Below the pieces are notes generated by a model. It was not told where the DNA came from and made no database searches. It saw nothing but the letters and a program-made list of their open reading frames with translations. A program made the translations under genes and the position numbers. Positions 25,118 to 32,774 of a stretch of DNA of 54,370 nt are shown piece after piece. This DNA comes from Epsilonproteobacteria bacterium (ex Lamellibrachia satsuma) (GTDB lineage Bacteria; Campylobacterota; Campylobacteria; Campylobacterales; Sulfurovaceae), in NCBI GenBank assembly GCA_003934925.1, contig JQIX01000003.1, forward strand, positions 1-54,370, in the 5' to 3' direction. Numbering within the stretch: position 1 is the stretch's first letter; every line of letters starts with the position of its first letter.

Positions 25118-25801
25118 TTAATTGAGTTTATATCCAATACCCCATACCGGAACGATATACTCCTTCTCTCCACTTGGGTCTATCTTCTTTTTAAGCCTGT
25201 TCATTGCCACGTTGATAGTCTTGTCATGAAAATTCACACTGTCATCTCCCCAGACCTCATCTCGAAGGAAATCTCTGTCAAGCGGTTGATGCGGATTTTT
25301 AATGAAAGTGTGCAGCAATCTGAATTCCAGATTGGTCAAGTCCACAGGCTTACCGTCAACAGTAAGGGTATGCTGCTGCAGATCAAGTACCATATCCCTG
25401 TATTTGACCTTGTCACTTGTATGTATCCCGCTTCTCTTAAGCAGTGCCGCCACACGAAGCAGTAACTCTTTGGGATTAAAAGGTTTGGTCATATAGTCAT
25501 CGCCGCCACGGGTAAACCCTTCTTCAAGATCACTCTCTTTATCTCTTGCGGTTAAAAAGATAACGGGCATCTCATACCCTGTCTCTCTCATCTGTGAAAT
25601 GAACTCACTCCCCTCTGTACCGGGCAAGTTACGATCTACTATCATCAATGAAGGATTCTCTTCTTCCAGAAACTGCTCTACATTTTCCGTAGAGAGAAAA
25701 CCCATGACATCATAACCTTCTTTTTGAAGATGGTATTCCAAAAGCTCTAAAACATCTTCTTCATCTTCAATAATGACAATTTCTATATTTTTATTTTCCA
25801 T
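25118..25801 (-). CDS. PhoB-like OmpR-family response regulator (copy 2)
   Basis: The 227 residues have the same receiver and winged-helix layout as copy 1, with Asp56 in IVDRNLPG and YMTKPF conserved. Most differences are conservative in the receiver; the DNA-binding half diverges more (DSVNFHDKTINVAMNRLKKKI versus SEGVNDNAVNVAINRLKNKI in copy 1). It has its own Pho box, so it should be autoregulated, which makes it the better candidate for the true PhoB. Gap to pstS is 85 bp. Confidence 0.9.
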   Translation of the reverse strand: MENKNIEIVIIEDEEDVLELLEYHLQKEGYDVMGFLSTENVEQFLEEENPSLMIVDRNLPGTEGSEFISQMRETGYEMPVIFLTARDKESDLEEGFTRGGDDYMTKPFNPKELLLRVAALLKRSGIHTSDKVKYRDMVLDLQQHTLTVDGKPVDLTNLEFRLLHTFIKNPHQPLDRDFLRDEVWGDDSVNFHDKTINVAMNRLKKKIDPSGEKEYIVPVWGIGYKLN

Positions 25802-25807
25802 GCTACT

Positions 25808-25840
25808 ATGGTAGTATCTATTGGTAACATTTTGATTACA
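25808..25840 (-). promoter_or_regulatory. Pho box and -10 of PhoB-like copy 2
   Basis: The minus strand reads TGTAATC, AAAA, TGTTACC (25840-25823), then 9 bp, then TACCAT (25813-25808), a weak -10 box placed exactly as in the other four promoters. Only six bases separate it from the ATG, so this transcript should be leaderless. Confidence 0.65.
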
Positions 25841-25909
25841 GAAAATGGAGAGGAAAGTGTAGGGAAGGCAGGAGGAATGCCCGCCCGGGAAGGTACATAA
25901 AAAGTAGGG

Positions 25910-27451
25910 TTATGCCGCCACACCTTCAAGTACAAAGAAGATGATCGCAGAAAGTACAGCCGCTGCAGGAACAGTAATGATCCATGCTGCAACGATCTTT
26001 TTCACCATGTCACGTTTCACATAGTTCTCACGCAATGCTTTTTTAATATTTTTGACTCTCTTCTTTTGTGCTTTCAAAGATTCCATCAACTCTATCTGCC
26101 TTTTATAGTCCTCTTCTGTTTTAAGTTCTGCCAACTCTTTCTTAAGTTTATGTTGTTTTTCTACTTCGATTTTCAGTTTATGCTGTTTTTCATCCATATT
26201 TTTGCTGTCAAGCCATTCCCTGAGGAAACCTACCCCAAAGACTGCCCCAACGGCAATATGTGTAGATGAAACAGGCAAGCCGAGCTGAGATGCAATGACC
26301 ACGGTGATCGCTGCAGCCATCATAATGGAAAATGCTCTCATCTGGTCAAGTTCCGTGATCTCAGAACCTACCGTTCTAATGAGTCTCGGACCGAAAAGTG
26401 CCAGACCAATTGAAATACCGATACCCCCTACAGCCATGACCCATAATGGAATTGCCGCTTTTTTGGCAACCGCAAGGTGCGTAAGGGCATCATTGACCGC
26501 AGCCAAAGGACCGACGGCATTAGCAACATCATTCGCACCATGTGCAAAACTGAGCAGTGCTGCTGCAAAGATCAGTGGGATGGTAAACAGAAGGTTGATG
26601 TTCGCTCTGCTGCCTTCCATGCCCGAGATCTTGCTCATCACTCTTGGTTTTGTCCAAAAATAGGTTACGATCCCGCCGATCACTCCCAATGTCAAAGCAA
26701 TACCAAAGGTCGGCTTTTTTGTCTGTGGCAGAAAAGCCAATATATGTGTCAGATCTTTCCATACATGCTTAAGCCCTTTAAGTGTCAGATAGGTCAAGAA
26801 TGCTGCCGCCATCACTGCTACAAGGATCGGTACGATCTTTTTTGCAGCTGTCAGCTTGTCTTCCTTATAAAGGATCTGTGATTTAATGATATAAAGGAAT
26901 ATTGCTGCGATCACACCGCCAAGAAGAGGGGATATAACCCATGAAGCAACGATCTTTCCCATTGTCCCCCAGGAGACGATGGCAAAGCCACCCGCAGCAA
27001 CACCACCACCAAGAACACCACCCACGATGGAGTGTGTCGTAGAAACCGGTGCTTTGAGCCAGGTTGCAAGATTCAGCCAAAGCGCTGCTGAAAGAAGTGC
27101 TGCTGACATGGCATACACAAAGATCATAGGGTCATTCCCGAATGCAGAAGGATCAATGATCCCTTTTTTTATGGTACCGACAACATCACCGCCGGCAACA
27201 AGTGCTCCACCGGCTTCAAAGATAGAAGCGATGATGATAGCCCCACCAATCGTCAATGCTCCGGAACCCACAGCAGGTCCTACGTTGTTCGCTACATCAT
27301 TCGCGCCGATGTTCATTGCCATATAGGCACCAAATACCGCTGCAAGCACCAAAAAGGCTCCATGCGGCGCCTGCCCCATAATGCTGTTCGCATAGATAGC
27401 CACTGCTACAGCAAAACCTGCACCCAGTATCATCTTTATTGTGTTATTCAT
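25910..27451 (-). CDS. pitA: PiT-family inorganic phosphate transporter
   Basis: PiT proteins are low-affinity, cation-coupled phosphate permeases of the inner membrane. The duplicated signature is clear: MNIGANDVANNVGPAVGSGA near the N-terminus and FAHGANDVANAVGPLAAV in the second half, each with the GANDVAN core. About 11 membrane helices are visible in 513 residues. A hydrophilic coiled-coil insertion (about 410-475, rich in KQHKLKKEL and LKTEED) precedes the last two helices. A Pho box lies upstream, which is unusual for a PiT transporter and suggests induction by starvation. Confidence 0.93.
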   Translation of the reverse strand: MNNTIKMILGAGFAVAVAIYANSIMGQAPHGAFLVLAAVFGAYMAMNIGANDVANNVGPAVGSGALTIGGAIIIASIFEAGGALVAGGDVVGTIKKGIIDPSAFGNDPMIFVYAMSAALLSAALWLNLATWLKAPVSTTHSIVGGVLGGGVAAGGFAIVSWGTMGKIVASWVISPLLGGVIAAIFLYIIKSQILYKEDKLTAAKKIVPILVAVMAAAFLTYLTLKGLKHVWKDLTHILAFLPQTKKPTFGIALTLGVIGGIVTYFWTKPRVMSKISGMEGSRANINLLFTIPLIFAAALLSFAHGANDVANAVGPLAAVNDALTHLAVAKKAAIPLWVMAVGGIGISIGLALFGPRLIRTVGSEITELDQMRAFSIMMAAAITVVIASQLGLPVSSTHIAVGAVFGVGFLREWLDSKNMDEKQHKLKIEVEKQHKLKKELAELKTEEDYKRQIELMESLKAQKKRVKNIKKALRENYVKRDMVKKIVAAWIITVPAAAVLSAIIFFVLEGVAA

Positions 27452-27476
27452 TCTCTATCCTTAAAAAAATTTACGA

Positions 27477-27520
27477 AGTATAGAAAAAAAGTATTACAAT
27501 TTTGTTACCAAAATGTTATT
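27477..27520 (-). promoter_or_regulatory. triple Pho-box repeat and -10 of pit
   Basis: The minus strand carries three half-sites at an 11-bp period: ATAAC, GTAAC and GTAAT (27520-27492). After 9 bp comes TATACT (27482-27477). The third half-site could give stronger or more sensitive PhoB binding. Confidence 0.7.
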
Positions 27521-27551
27521 AATTGATTTTAAAGGTTAAAATAGGGGGGAT

Positions 27552-27585
27552 TTAAAAAAATCAAGATGGGCTTTTATGCCCATCT
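27552..27585 (-). terminator. intrinsic terminator of the porin gene
   Basis: The minus strand forms AGATGGGC, a 6-nt loop and GCCCATCT, followed by TGATTTTTTT. It lies 31 bp after the porin stop and insulates the pit promoter. Confidence 0.85.
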
Positions 27586-27615
27586 CTAGGAGTTTACATA
27601 AATTTTGGACGCATA

Positions 27616-28857
27616 TTACCAGTTTACTTCTGCAGATAGCATGATTGCATCTCTAGTTGTTGTATCGTCTTCTTTTTTCTTATCATAGTTAGCAATAAAT
27701 TCAACATTTTTATTATATTTATATCCTACACCAACAATTGTTCTTTTCTTTTCTTTAACAACATAGTTATCCAATTTATAATCATCGTATTTAGCAAAAA
27801 TTGAAATATCTTCTGTTGGTCTAAATTCACCATTCACTGACCAGCCATCACCCTTTTTACCGTCTTTTGCTTTATCTGCTTTCAAATACTGTGCAGCAAG
27901 TAAAAATGCCTCTTGATTATATACAGCATGTAGACCATACCATAAGTAATCACCATTTGCATCACTGTTTTTAATACCATTTGTACCATACTGTCCAAAG
28001 AAAGATATGTCTGCATAAGTATCATGTTTATGTACATGCTTTTTACCTGTTCCTAAAAGGTGTCCAGTCAATCTCCACTCACCACTTAATCCATTCCCAT
28101 CTTTAATACCGTGGTATCCGGAACCATTGAACACACCAAGTTCAGAAGAGAAGTAGTCTGTTTTTGTTTTAAAGTTAAATCCAAGATCTGATGAGTTGAT
28201 AAGATCAGGAGTCCCCTCAATAAATGTTTTAGAGATAGATCTATAGAACCATCCATGATGTTCCTCGTAATCGATCCAAGGTCTATGCGCCTGACCGACC
28301 TCAACACCGGTAAAAGGAAGGATGTTGTCCAGGTAAAGGTATGCATACTTAAGTCTTAATGTCCAGTCACCTGTACCGTCCTGATGTGTATCGAGTGTAA
28401 CTCTCATATAATCTTTAGGATTATCTGCGAAATACCCTTTAACCTGTAGGTAATTACGTCTTGTCTCAAACTTATTGATTCTTTTACCATCTGTTGCACC
28501 TACCTTATCACTTACAAAACCAAGATAGTGCGTTCCGGAGAATTTAAGTACCGGTGCTTTTGATTTAACAACAGTATGTTTCTCCAGCTTCTCTACTTTT
28601 TCTTCCAAAGTAGCGATCTTCTCCTGCTGTTCAGAAGAAGCATAATGCCTTATATGCTTTTTGCTTGATGTATGTACCGTTCTTTTCTTTTTTACCTGTG
28701 CTTTGAGCTGCTTGTTCTCAGCTTCAAGCTTGGCAAGACGCTTGTTCATTTGCTGCATCATCACTTTAAGTTCTGAGATGTCCGTAGTACTGTCAGCAAG
28801 TACACCCGTGGTAGAGATCGCTGAAATGGCAACCAGTGAAAGTATGGTTTTTTTCAT
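27616..28857 (-). CDS. phosphate-selective porin (OprP/OprO-like)
   Basis: The 413 residues start with a signal peptide (about 1-21, ending VLA) and a coiled-coil trimerisation segment (about 30-95, LEAENKQLKAQVKKKR and KIATLEEKVEKLEKH). A 16-strand-type barrel follows, with motifs such as FETRRNYLQVKGYF and VGQAHRPWIDYEE, and a terminal aromatic residue (VNW) for outer-membrane insertion. Lysine and histidine richness suits an anion channel. It has a Pho-box promoter and precedes pit, so an OprP-type phosphate porin is the most likely role. Confidence 0.85.
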   Translation of the reverse strand: MKKTILSLVAISAISTTGVLADSTTDISELKVMMQQMNKRLAKLEAENKQLKAQVKKKRTVHTSSKKHIRHYASSEQQEKIATLEEKVEKLEKHTVVKSKAPVLKFSGTHYLGFVSDKVGATDGKRINKFETRRNYLQVKGYFADNPKDYMRVTLDTHQDGTGDWTLRLKYAYLYLDNILPFTGVEVGQAHRPWIDYEEHHGWFYRSISKTFIEGTPDLINSSDLGFNFKTKTDYFSSELGVFNGSGYHGIKDGNGLSGEWRLTGHLLGTGKKHVHKHDTYADISFFGQYGTNGIKNSDANGDYLWYGLHAVYNQEAFLLAAQYLKADKAKDGKKGDGWSVNGEFRPTEDISIFAKYDDYKLDNYVVKEKKRTIVGVGYKYNKNVEFIANYDKKKEDDTTTRDAIMLSAEVNW

Positions 28858-28888
28858 TTGTTGTTTCCTTGTTTGTTTTTGTAGCGAA

Positions 28889-28921
28889 AGTATAAAACAA
28901 AAGAATTACAAAATGGTTACA
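28889..28921 (-). promoter_or_regulatory. Pho box and -10 of the porin gene
   Basis: The minus strand reads TGTAACC, ATTT, TGTAATT (28921-28904), then 9 bp, then TATACT (28894-28889). Leader to the ATG is 31 nt. Confidence 0.7.
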
Positions 28922-28925
28922 GCAT

Positions 28926-28965
28926 GATTAGTGATTAGTGATTTGTGATTTGTGATTTGTGATTT
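28926..28965. repeat. 7-bp tandem repeat (GATTNGT)5
   Basis: Two GATTAGT units are followed by three GATTTGT units and a partial copy. It lies directly upstream of the porin Pho box. A related 7-mer array occurs at 51582-51616. Confidence 0.85.
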
Positions 28966-29031
28966 TGACCTACTTAAATAAATTTGTCAAGTCTTCACAT
29001 TAAGATCGATAGGTCGGTTGTACTTGATGAT

Positions 29032-29562
29032 CTATTCATTTGAATACAAATTGAACTTTGCACCTTTTTCATCCAAGAATTCAACCATTTTTTTCTGCCC
29101 GAGTTTTTTGGCATAATCTTTTGCACTCATACCAGAAGCATCCGTAGCATTAAGGTCTGCTCCGTACTCAAGTAGAAGTTCTACCATGTCTGTATCGCTA
29201 AAACAGGAAGCCAAAAGCAAAGGAAGCAAACCGCTTCTTCTTTTGGTACTGTTAAGGTCCATACCTTTATCTATACAGAGCTGTACAACATCTCTTCGCT
29301 TGAATTTGATAGCCGTATCCAAAGCACTTATCTTGTCGCTGTCAAGCTGATGGATATCCACTCCATACTCCAAAAGCAGTTTTATGGCTTCCAAAGAGGC
29401 CTGTGTACGTATGGCATAGAACAGAAGCCCTATTTCATCCGGCTCATCCAGCTCATACTCTTCGCCTATTATGATCGGCTTGGAAAGGTCTAACCCCTTT
29501 TCAAGTAATGCCCTCATCTTCACAAGAGAATCATGTTCCATCGCTTCCAATAATTCTTTCAT
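29032..29562 (-). CDS. ankyrin-repeat protein
   Basis: The 176 residues form about five ankyrin repeats, for example IGLLFYAIRTQASLEAIKLL and LLLEYGADLNATDASGMSAKDYA. There is no signal peptide or membrane segment, so it is a cytoplasmic protein-binding scaffold. Partner unknown. It is monocistronic, with no close neighbour on its strand. Confidence 0.85.
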   Translation of the reverse strand: MKELLEAMEHDSLVKMRALLEKGLDLSKPIIIGEEYELDEPDEIGLLFYAIRTQASLEAIKLLLEYGVDIHQLDSDKISALDTAIKFKRRDVVQLCIDKGMDLNSTKRRSGLLPLLLASCFSDTDMVELLLEYGADLNATDASGMSAKDYAKKLGQKKMVEFLDEKGAKFNLYSNE

Positions 29563-29646
29563 TTCTTCTCCTGTTATATCTTTGTAATACTTTTACTTTA
29601 CAATTTTCATGTTCTTTAAAGAATGAAATCAATGAAAGGAATCAAG

Positions 29647-29775
29647 ATGAAAATAAGCAAAACACTTAAGCAGATCGTCAAAAAAGATGGAAAACACTCT
29701 TTGACAGCCAGAACAGTCACCAAACTGAAATCTTCCAAAGAATTCAACTATCTTGTAGATAGCAGTAAAGTCTAA
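29647..29775 (+). CDS. small basic protein, 42 residues
   Basis: An ATG at 29647 preceded by AAAGGAATC (suitable SD) opens 42 codons ending in TAA. The product is lysine-rich (MKISKTLKQIVKKDGKH at the start, LKSSKEFNYLVDSSKV at the end) and probably forms one or two amphipathic helices. It is the only plus-strand gene between ankyrin and ybaB and ends 8 bp before the ybaB stop on the opposite strand. Function is unknown. Confidence 0.45.
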   Translation: MKISKTLKQIVKKDGKHSLTARTVTKLKSSKEFNYLVDSSKV

Positions 29776-29783
29776 AACCTAAC

Positions 29784-30095
29784 CTATGAACTAAAAGGGT
29801 TCATGCCACCCATCATTCCCATTGCCTGGGACTTTTTATTATCCTCAACCATCCTGTTCACATCATTGATCGCTGACATAAGCAATATCTGTAATGCCTC
29901 TTTATCTTCCATTAGACTCTCATCTATATTTAGATCAATTATTTCACCTGCGCCATTAGCTTTGACTTCTACAAGTCCTCCGCCCGCTTTGGCTGTCAAT
30001 TCTACATTTTTTGCTTGCTCCTGGAGCTCTTTAGCTTTTTCCTGCATCTGCTCCATCATCTTGCCCATATTGCCGAGGTCCAATCCTTCAAACAT
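29784..30095 (-). CDS. ybaB: YbaB/EbfC nucleoid-associated protein
   Basis: The 103 residues match the YbaB family: an N-terminal helix (MGKMMEQMQEKAKELQEQ), a central beta sheet (VEVKANGAGEIIDLNIDESLM) and a C-terminal helix. Members bind DNA as dimers. It is adjacent to panD (1-bp overlap), an arrangement shared with Helicobacter pylori. The methionine/glycine-rich tail MGMMGGMNPF is typical. Confidence 0.93.
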   Translation of the reverse strand: MFEGLDLGNMGKMMEQMQEKAKELQEQAKNVELTAKAGGGLVEVKANGAGEIIDLNIDESLMEDKEALQILLMSAINDVNRMVEDNKKSQAMGMMGGMNPFSS

Positions 30096-30463
30096 TATTC
30101 CAAACCTTCAAATTCTTGGGCAATACCGTTATCGTCATCCAGAATAACAATCTTCGGTAAATGATTGTCCGCTTCTTCTTCAGTCATACTTGCATAAGCG
30201 ATAATGATGATCTTGTCTCCCTTATGGACTTTTCTTGCTGCAGCCCCATTAAGGCAGATGTCCCCTTTACCTCTTTCACCGGAGATGATATAGGTAGAGA
30301 AACGTTCACCATTGTTGATGTTTACAATATCGATCTTCTGTCCTACACGCATATCGGCAGCATCCAAAAGATTCTGATCTATCGTAATAGATCCAACATA
30401 ATTCAGATTTGCATCTGTTACAGTAGCTCTATGTAATTTAGAATAAAGCATGGTAATGTTCAT
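30095..30463 (-). CDS. panD: aspartate 1-decarboxylase proenzyme
   Basis: PanD makes beta-alanine for pantothenate and coenzyme A. The zymogen self-cleaves before a serine that becomes a pyruvoyl cofactor; here the site is NYVGS with Ser25, the same number as in E. coli. An ATG at 30469 is in frame, but AGGA directly abuts it, whereas that AGGA is well spaced from the ATG at 30463, so the latter is chosen. The conserved [19 protein letters not shown] is present. The product is 122 residues. Confidence 0.95.
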   Translation of the reverse strand: MNITMLYSKLHRATVTDANLNYVGSITIDQNLLDAADMRVGQKIDIVNINNGERFSTYIISGERGKGDICLNGAAARKVHKGDKIIIIAYASMTEEEADNHLPKIVILDDDNGIAQEFEGLE

Positions 30464-30544
30464 AATCATTCCTGTTCGTTAATTATCGGGATTATACCAA
30501 AATCCCACCTATAGTTATATTATACTGAAATTGTGGAAAATTTG

Positions 30545-30575
30545 GGGAAAACTGCAAGGTGTGCAACAGCACACC
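30545..30575 (-). terminator. terminator after the 2Fe-2S ferredoxin gene
   Basis: A perfect 7-bp stem GGTGTGC/GCACACC with a 4-nt loop lies 15 bp beyond the stop, followed on the minus strand by TTGCAGTTTTCC. It separates this gene from panD. Confidence 0.6.
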
Positions 30576-30590
30576 AAAAGCAAAGATGAA

Positions 30591-30968
30591 TTATCTTGCC
30601 ATTTGTGAAGGAGGAATGGGTTCTCCCCACATTTCCGGTGGTATAACATACTCTTCAACTACGTTTCCGCCGATGATATGCTCATCGATGATCCTGTCGA
30701 TCTTCTCTTTTGTTAAACCTACATACATCGTATGTCCGGGCTCTACGAGCATGACCGGTCCCTGTTGGCAACGGTTAAGACAGCCTGTCTGAATGGGCTG
30801 AACCGTCCCGATGATACCTTTCATCATCAATGACTGGGCCAAATGTTGAAATAACTGTTGCGATTCCGGATCATTTTGACTTACACAGCTTGGTTTTGGC
30901 ATTCCCGGAGGTGCCGACTGCTGACACTTAAAAATATAGAACGCTGGTTGTGGTACACCTTGTATCAT
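30591..30968 (-). CDS. thioredoxin-fold (2Fe-2S) ferredoxin
   Basis: The 125 residues resemble the thioredoxin-like 2Fe-2S ferredoxins related to NuoE: IFKCQQSAPPG, then SCVSQ, and a second pair in TGCLNRCQQGPVMLVEPG, followed by MYVGLTKEKIDRIIDEHI. The C-x3-C pair with CQQGP is the hallmark of this group. The protein should carry electrons in the cytoplasm; its partner is not evident from neighbours. Confidence 0.85.
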   Translation of the reverse strand: MIQGVPQPAFYIFKCQQSAPPGMPKPSCVSQNDPESQQLFQHLAQSLMMKGIIGTVQPIQTGCLNRCQQGPVMLVEPGHTMYVGLTKEKIDRIIDEHIIGGNVVEEYVIPPEMWGEPIPPSQMAR

Positions 30969-31453
30969 AGTAATTCCTTTTTTATTTCTTCTTGAACTGA
31001 AGCTTCACCTTTGGCTCAGAAAAATAACTTGATTTTTTAATAAGAGTAATTTACTCCGATATAATTCAATGTAATTCTATCAAAAGTTTCTTAAGGGCAT
31101 ATCTAATAACCCTGAATGCTCATAATGGGCTTTACGAATGTGAGATTTTGCAAAATATTTTCAAATCCTAGCCAAAGCTAAGATGATGGAAGGATTTTGT
31201 GAAAGATCACGTTTGTAAAGCCCACCCTTCGGGCAGTGCAAGCTTTCCCTTATGCGGCGTTACACACTTTCGAATTAGCTACAGCTAGTCCTTCAAGTGA
31301 GTGCCTTGCCTAAACAAAAGCTTGCAATGTTATGAGTATTCAGGGTTATTAGATATGCCCTTATTGAAAATAACGTAGAATTCTTGACAAATATCAACCA
31401 AAAATTTACATTTTTTAATTATAATTCCTTTATAAATCTAGAAAGAGAAACCT
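30969..31453. other. 485-bp intergenic region, largely occupied by a MITE
   Basis: There is no gene on either strand. 31092-31363 is the terminal-inverted-repeat element described separately. To its right, TTGACA at 31384 and TATAAT at 31419-31424 could form the promoter of the downstream FmdE-type operon, although their spacing is longer than usual. Confidence 0.5.
31092..31363. mobile_element. MITE-like element with 32-bp terminal inverted repeats and TA flanks
   Basis: The ends are inverted copies (31093-31124 and 31331-31362) that differ at one of 32 positions; the outer sequence reads AAGGGCATATCTAATAAC. Both ends abut TA, consistent with TA target duplication as in IS630/Tc1-type elements. 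Inside are further nested inverted repeats: GGGCTTTACGAATGTGA (31127-31143) pairs with 31206-31222, and GCAAGCTTT pairs with AAAGCTTGC. There is no ORF, so it would need a transposase in trans. Confidence 0.8.
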
Positions 31454-32062
31454 ATGAAATATCCCGCTTTTTTTGACCAAGTACAATCCATCCGACTCCA
31501 AGACCCGCTTAGCAACTTTTTAGGTGCTTTTGAAGACGGTCTGATGGAGATCAGCTATCTTGACTGTGTAAAGTTGGCAGGGCACTCCTGTCCGACCGTA
31601 GCAGGAGCCTACCTTATGGCACTTAAAGGGCTTGAAGCACTTTATGGAGACAGTTTGCCGCAAAGAGGCTCTATATATGTGTCCATGAGAGACGCTGAAG
31701 CGGAAGGTGTGACAGGAGTGATCTGCAATGTCATCTCTTTCATCGCCGGCGCCAATGGTGCCAGCGGCTTTAAAGGGATCGGTGGGAACTTCTCCAGAAA
31801 CAACCTTGTAAGCTATGACATCCCAATGGAAGGTGAGGTAAAACTTACCAGAACAGATACGAATGAGAGCGTAATATTGAACTACAGCGCTTCTATGGTA
31901 CCTGCGGATGCCATGATGCAGCCACTTATGGGGAAAAGCCTGCAAGGCATGGCTTCAGAAGAAGAGAAGAAAGAGTTTGGAAGACTCTGGCAGGAACGTG
32001 TCGAGAAGATCTTGCTCTCCACAGAGCTATGGGACAAAATGATCACGATCAACAAAGGATAA
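31454..32062 (+). CDS. FmdE-family protein
   Basis: The 202 residues contain the FmdE N-terminal signature LAGHSCPTVAGAYLMALKGLEALYG (residue groups GHxCP and AYLMA), which in that family binds metal or a redox cofactor. No C-terminal zinc finger is present. FmdE homologues occur in many organisms without methanogenesis and are generally uncharacterised. It is first in a four-gene operon with a hemerythrin, a DUF2249 protein and a polytopic membrane protein, a context that points to handling of NO, oxygen or iron-sulfur damage. Confidence 0.75.
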   Translation: MKYPAFFDQVQSIRLQDPLSNFLGAFEDGLMEISYLDCVKLAGHSCPTVAGAYLMALKGLEALYGDSLPQRGSIYVSMRDAEAEGVTGVICNVISFIAGANGASGFKGIGGNFSRNNLVSYDIPMEGEVKLTRTDTNESVILNYSASMVPADAMMQPLMGKSLQGMASEEEKKEFGRLWQERVEKILLSTELWDKMITINKG

Positions 32063-32066
32063 TAAA

Positions 32067-32507
32067 ATGATTATTTCACAATATATGACCAAAGAGCACA
32101 GGGGATGTGATACAAAGTTTGCAGAAGCGGAACAGGCGGCGGCATCGGGTGACTGGGCAAAAGCCGAAGAAGCTTTTTTGGCTTTTTCAAATGATACACT
32201 CAAACACTTCAAAAAAGAGGAGGAAGAACTTTTCCCTGCATTTGAAGCACAGACCGGAAGCTCTGAAGGCCCTACACAGGTCATGCGCTACGAACACGAG
32301 CAGGTAAAAGGTCTTATCGGAAAACTTGCCGGAGCACTTGAATCCCAGGACAAAGATGCCTATCTTTCTCTTTGTGAATCCATGATGATCCTGCTGCAGC
32401 AGCACAACATGAAAGAAGAACAAATGCTTTATGCCATGTGTGACCGAGTACTTCCCCCTGAAACGAAAGAAAGTACTTTGGAGAAGATGAAGAAAGTAGA
32501 GCTTTAG
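32067..32507 (+). CDS. hemerythrin HHE-domain protein
   Basis: The 146 residues form a four-helix bundle with diiron-ligand histidines and acids in the expected places: EHRGCD in helix 1, LKHFKKEEEELFPAFE in helix 2, MRYEHEQVKGLI in helix 3 and LLQQHNMKEEQMLY in helix 4. Such proteins bind oxygen or NO or serve in iron-sulfur repair. It begins 4 bp after the FmdE-like gene. Confidence 0.9.
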   Translation: MIISQYMTKEHRGCDTKFAEAEQAAASGDWAKAEEAFLAFSNDTLKHFKKEEEELFPAFEAQTGSSEGPTQVMRYEHEQVKGLIGKLAGALESQDKDAYLSLCESMMILLQQHNMKEEQMLYAMCDRVLPPETKESTLEKMKKVEL

Positions 32508-32513
32508 ATCCAT

Positions 32514-32774
32514 ATGTCAGACCTTAAGAAAATAGAACTGGATGCAAGAGGACTGGAACATCCAAAGCCACTTGAACTTGCTATAAAAGCACTCAGGGAG
32601 CTCGATGAAAAAAGTTATTTTTATATGATCCATCGTAAAAATCCCATACCTCTTCTTGATCTTGCCATAGAGCAGCATTTTCATGCTCTTAGTCAGGAAG
32701 ATGCCAGTGGAGATTGGCATATACTTATCTGTAAAGATCCCAATATTGATCTGAAGGAATTGATCAGTGTTTGA
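32514..32774 (+). CDS. DUF2249-domain protein
   Basis: The 86-residue product matches the DUF2249 pattern: LDARGLEHPKPLELAIKAL, then the strand YFYMIHRKNPIPLLDLAIEQ and the terminal WHILICKD. DUF2249 proteins accompany hemerythrin and NnrS-type genes in nitrosative-stress clusters. Its 3' end overlaps the GTG start of the next gene by 8 bp. Confidence 0.8.
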   Translation: MSDLKKIELDARGLEHPKPLELAIKALRELDEKSYFYMIHRKNPIPLLDLAIEQHFHALSQEDASGDWHILICKDPNIDLKELISV

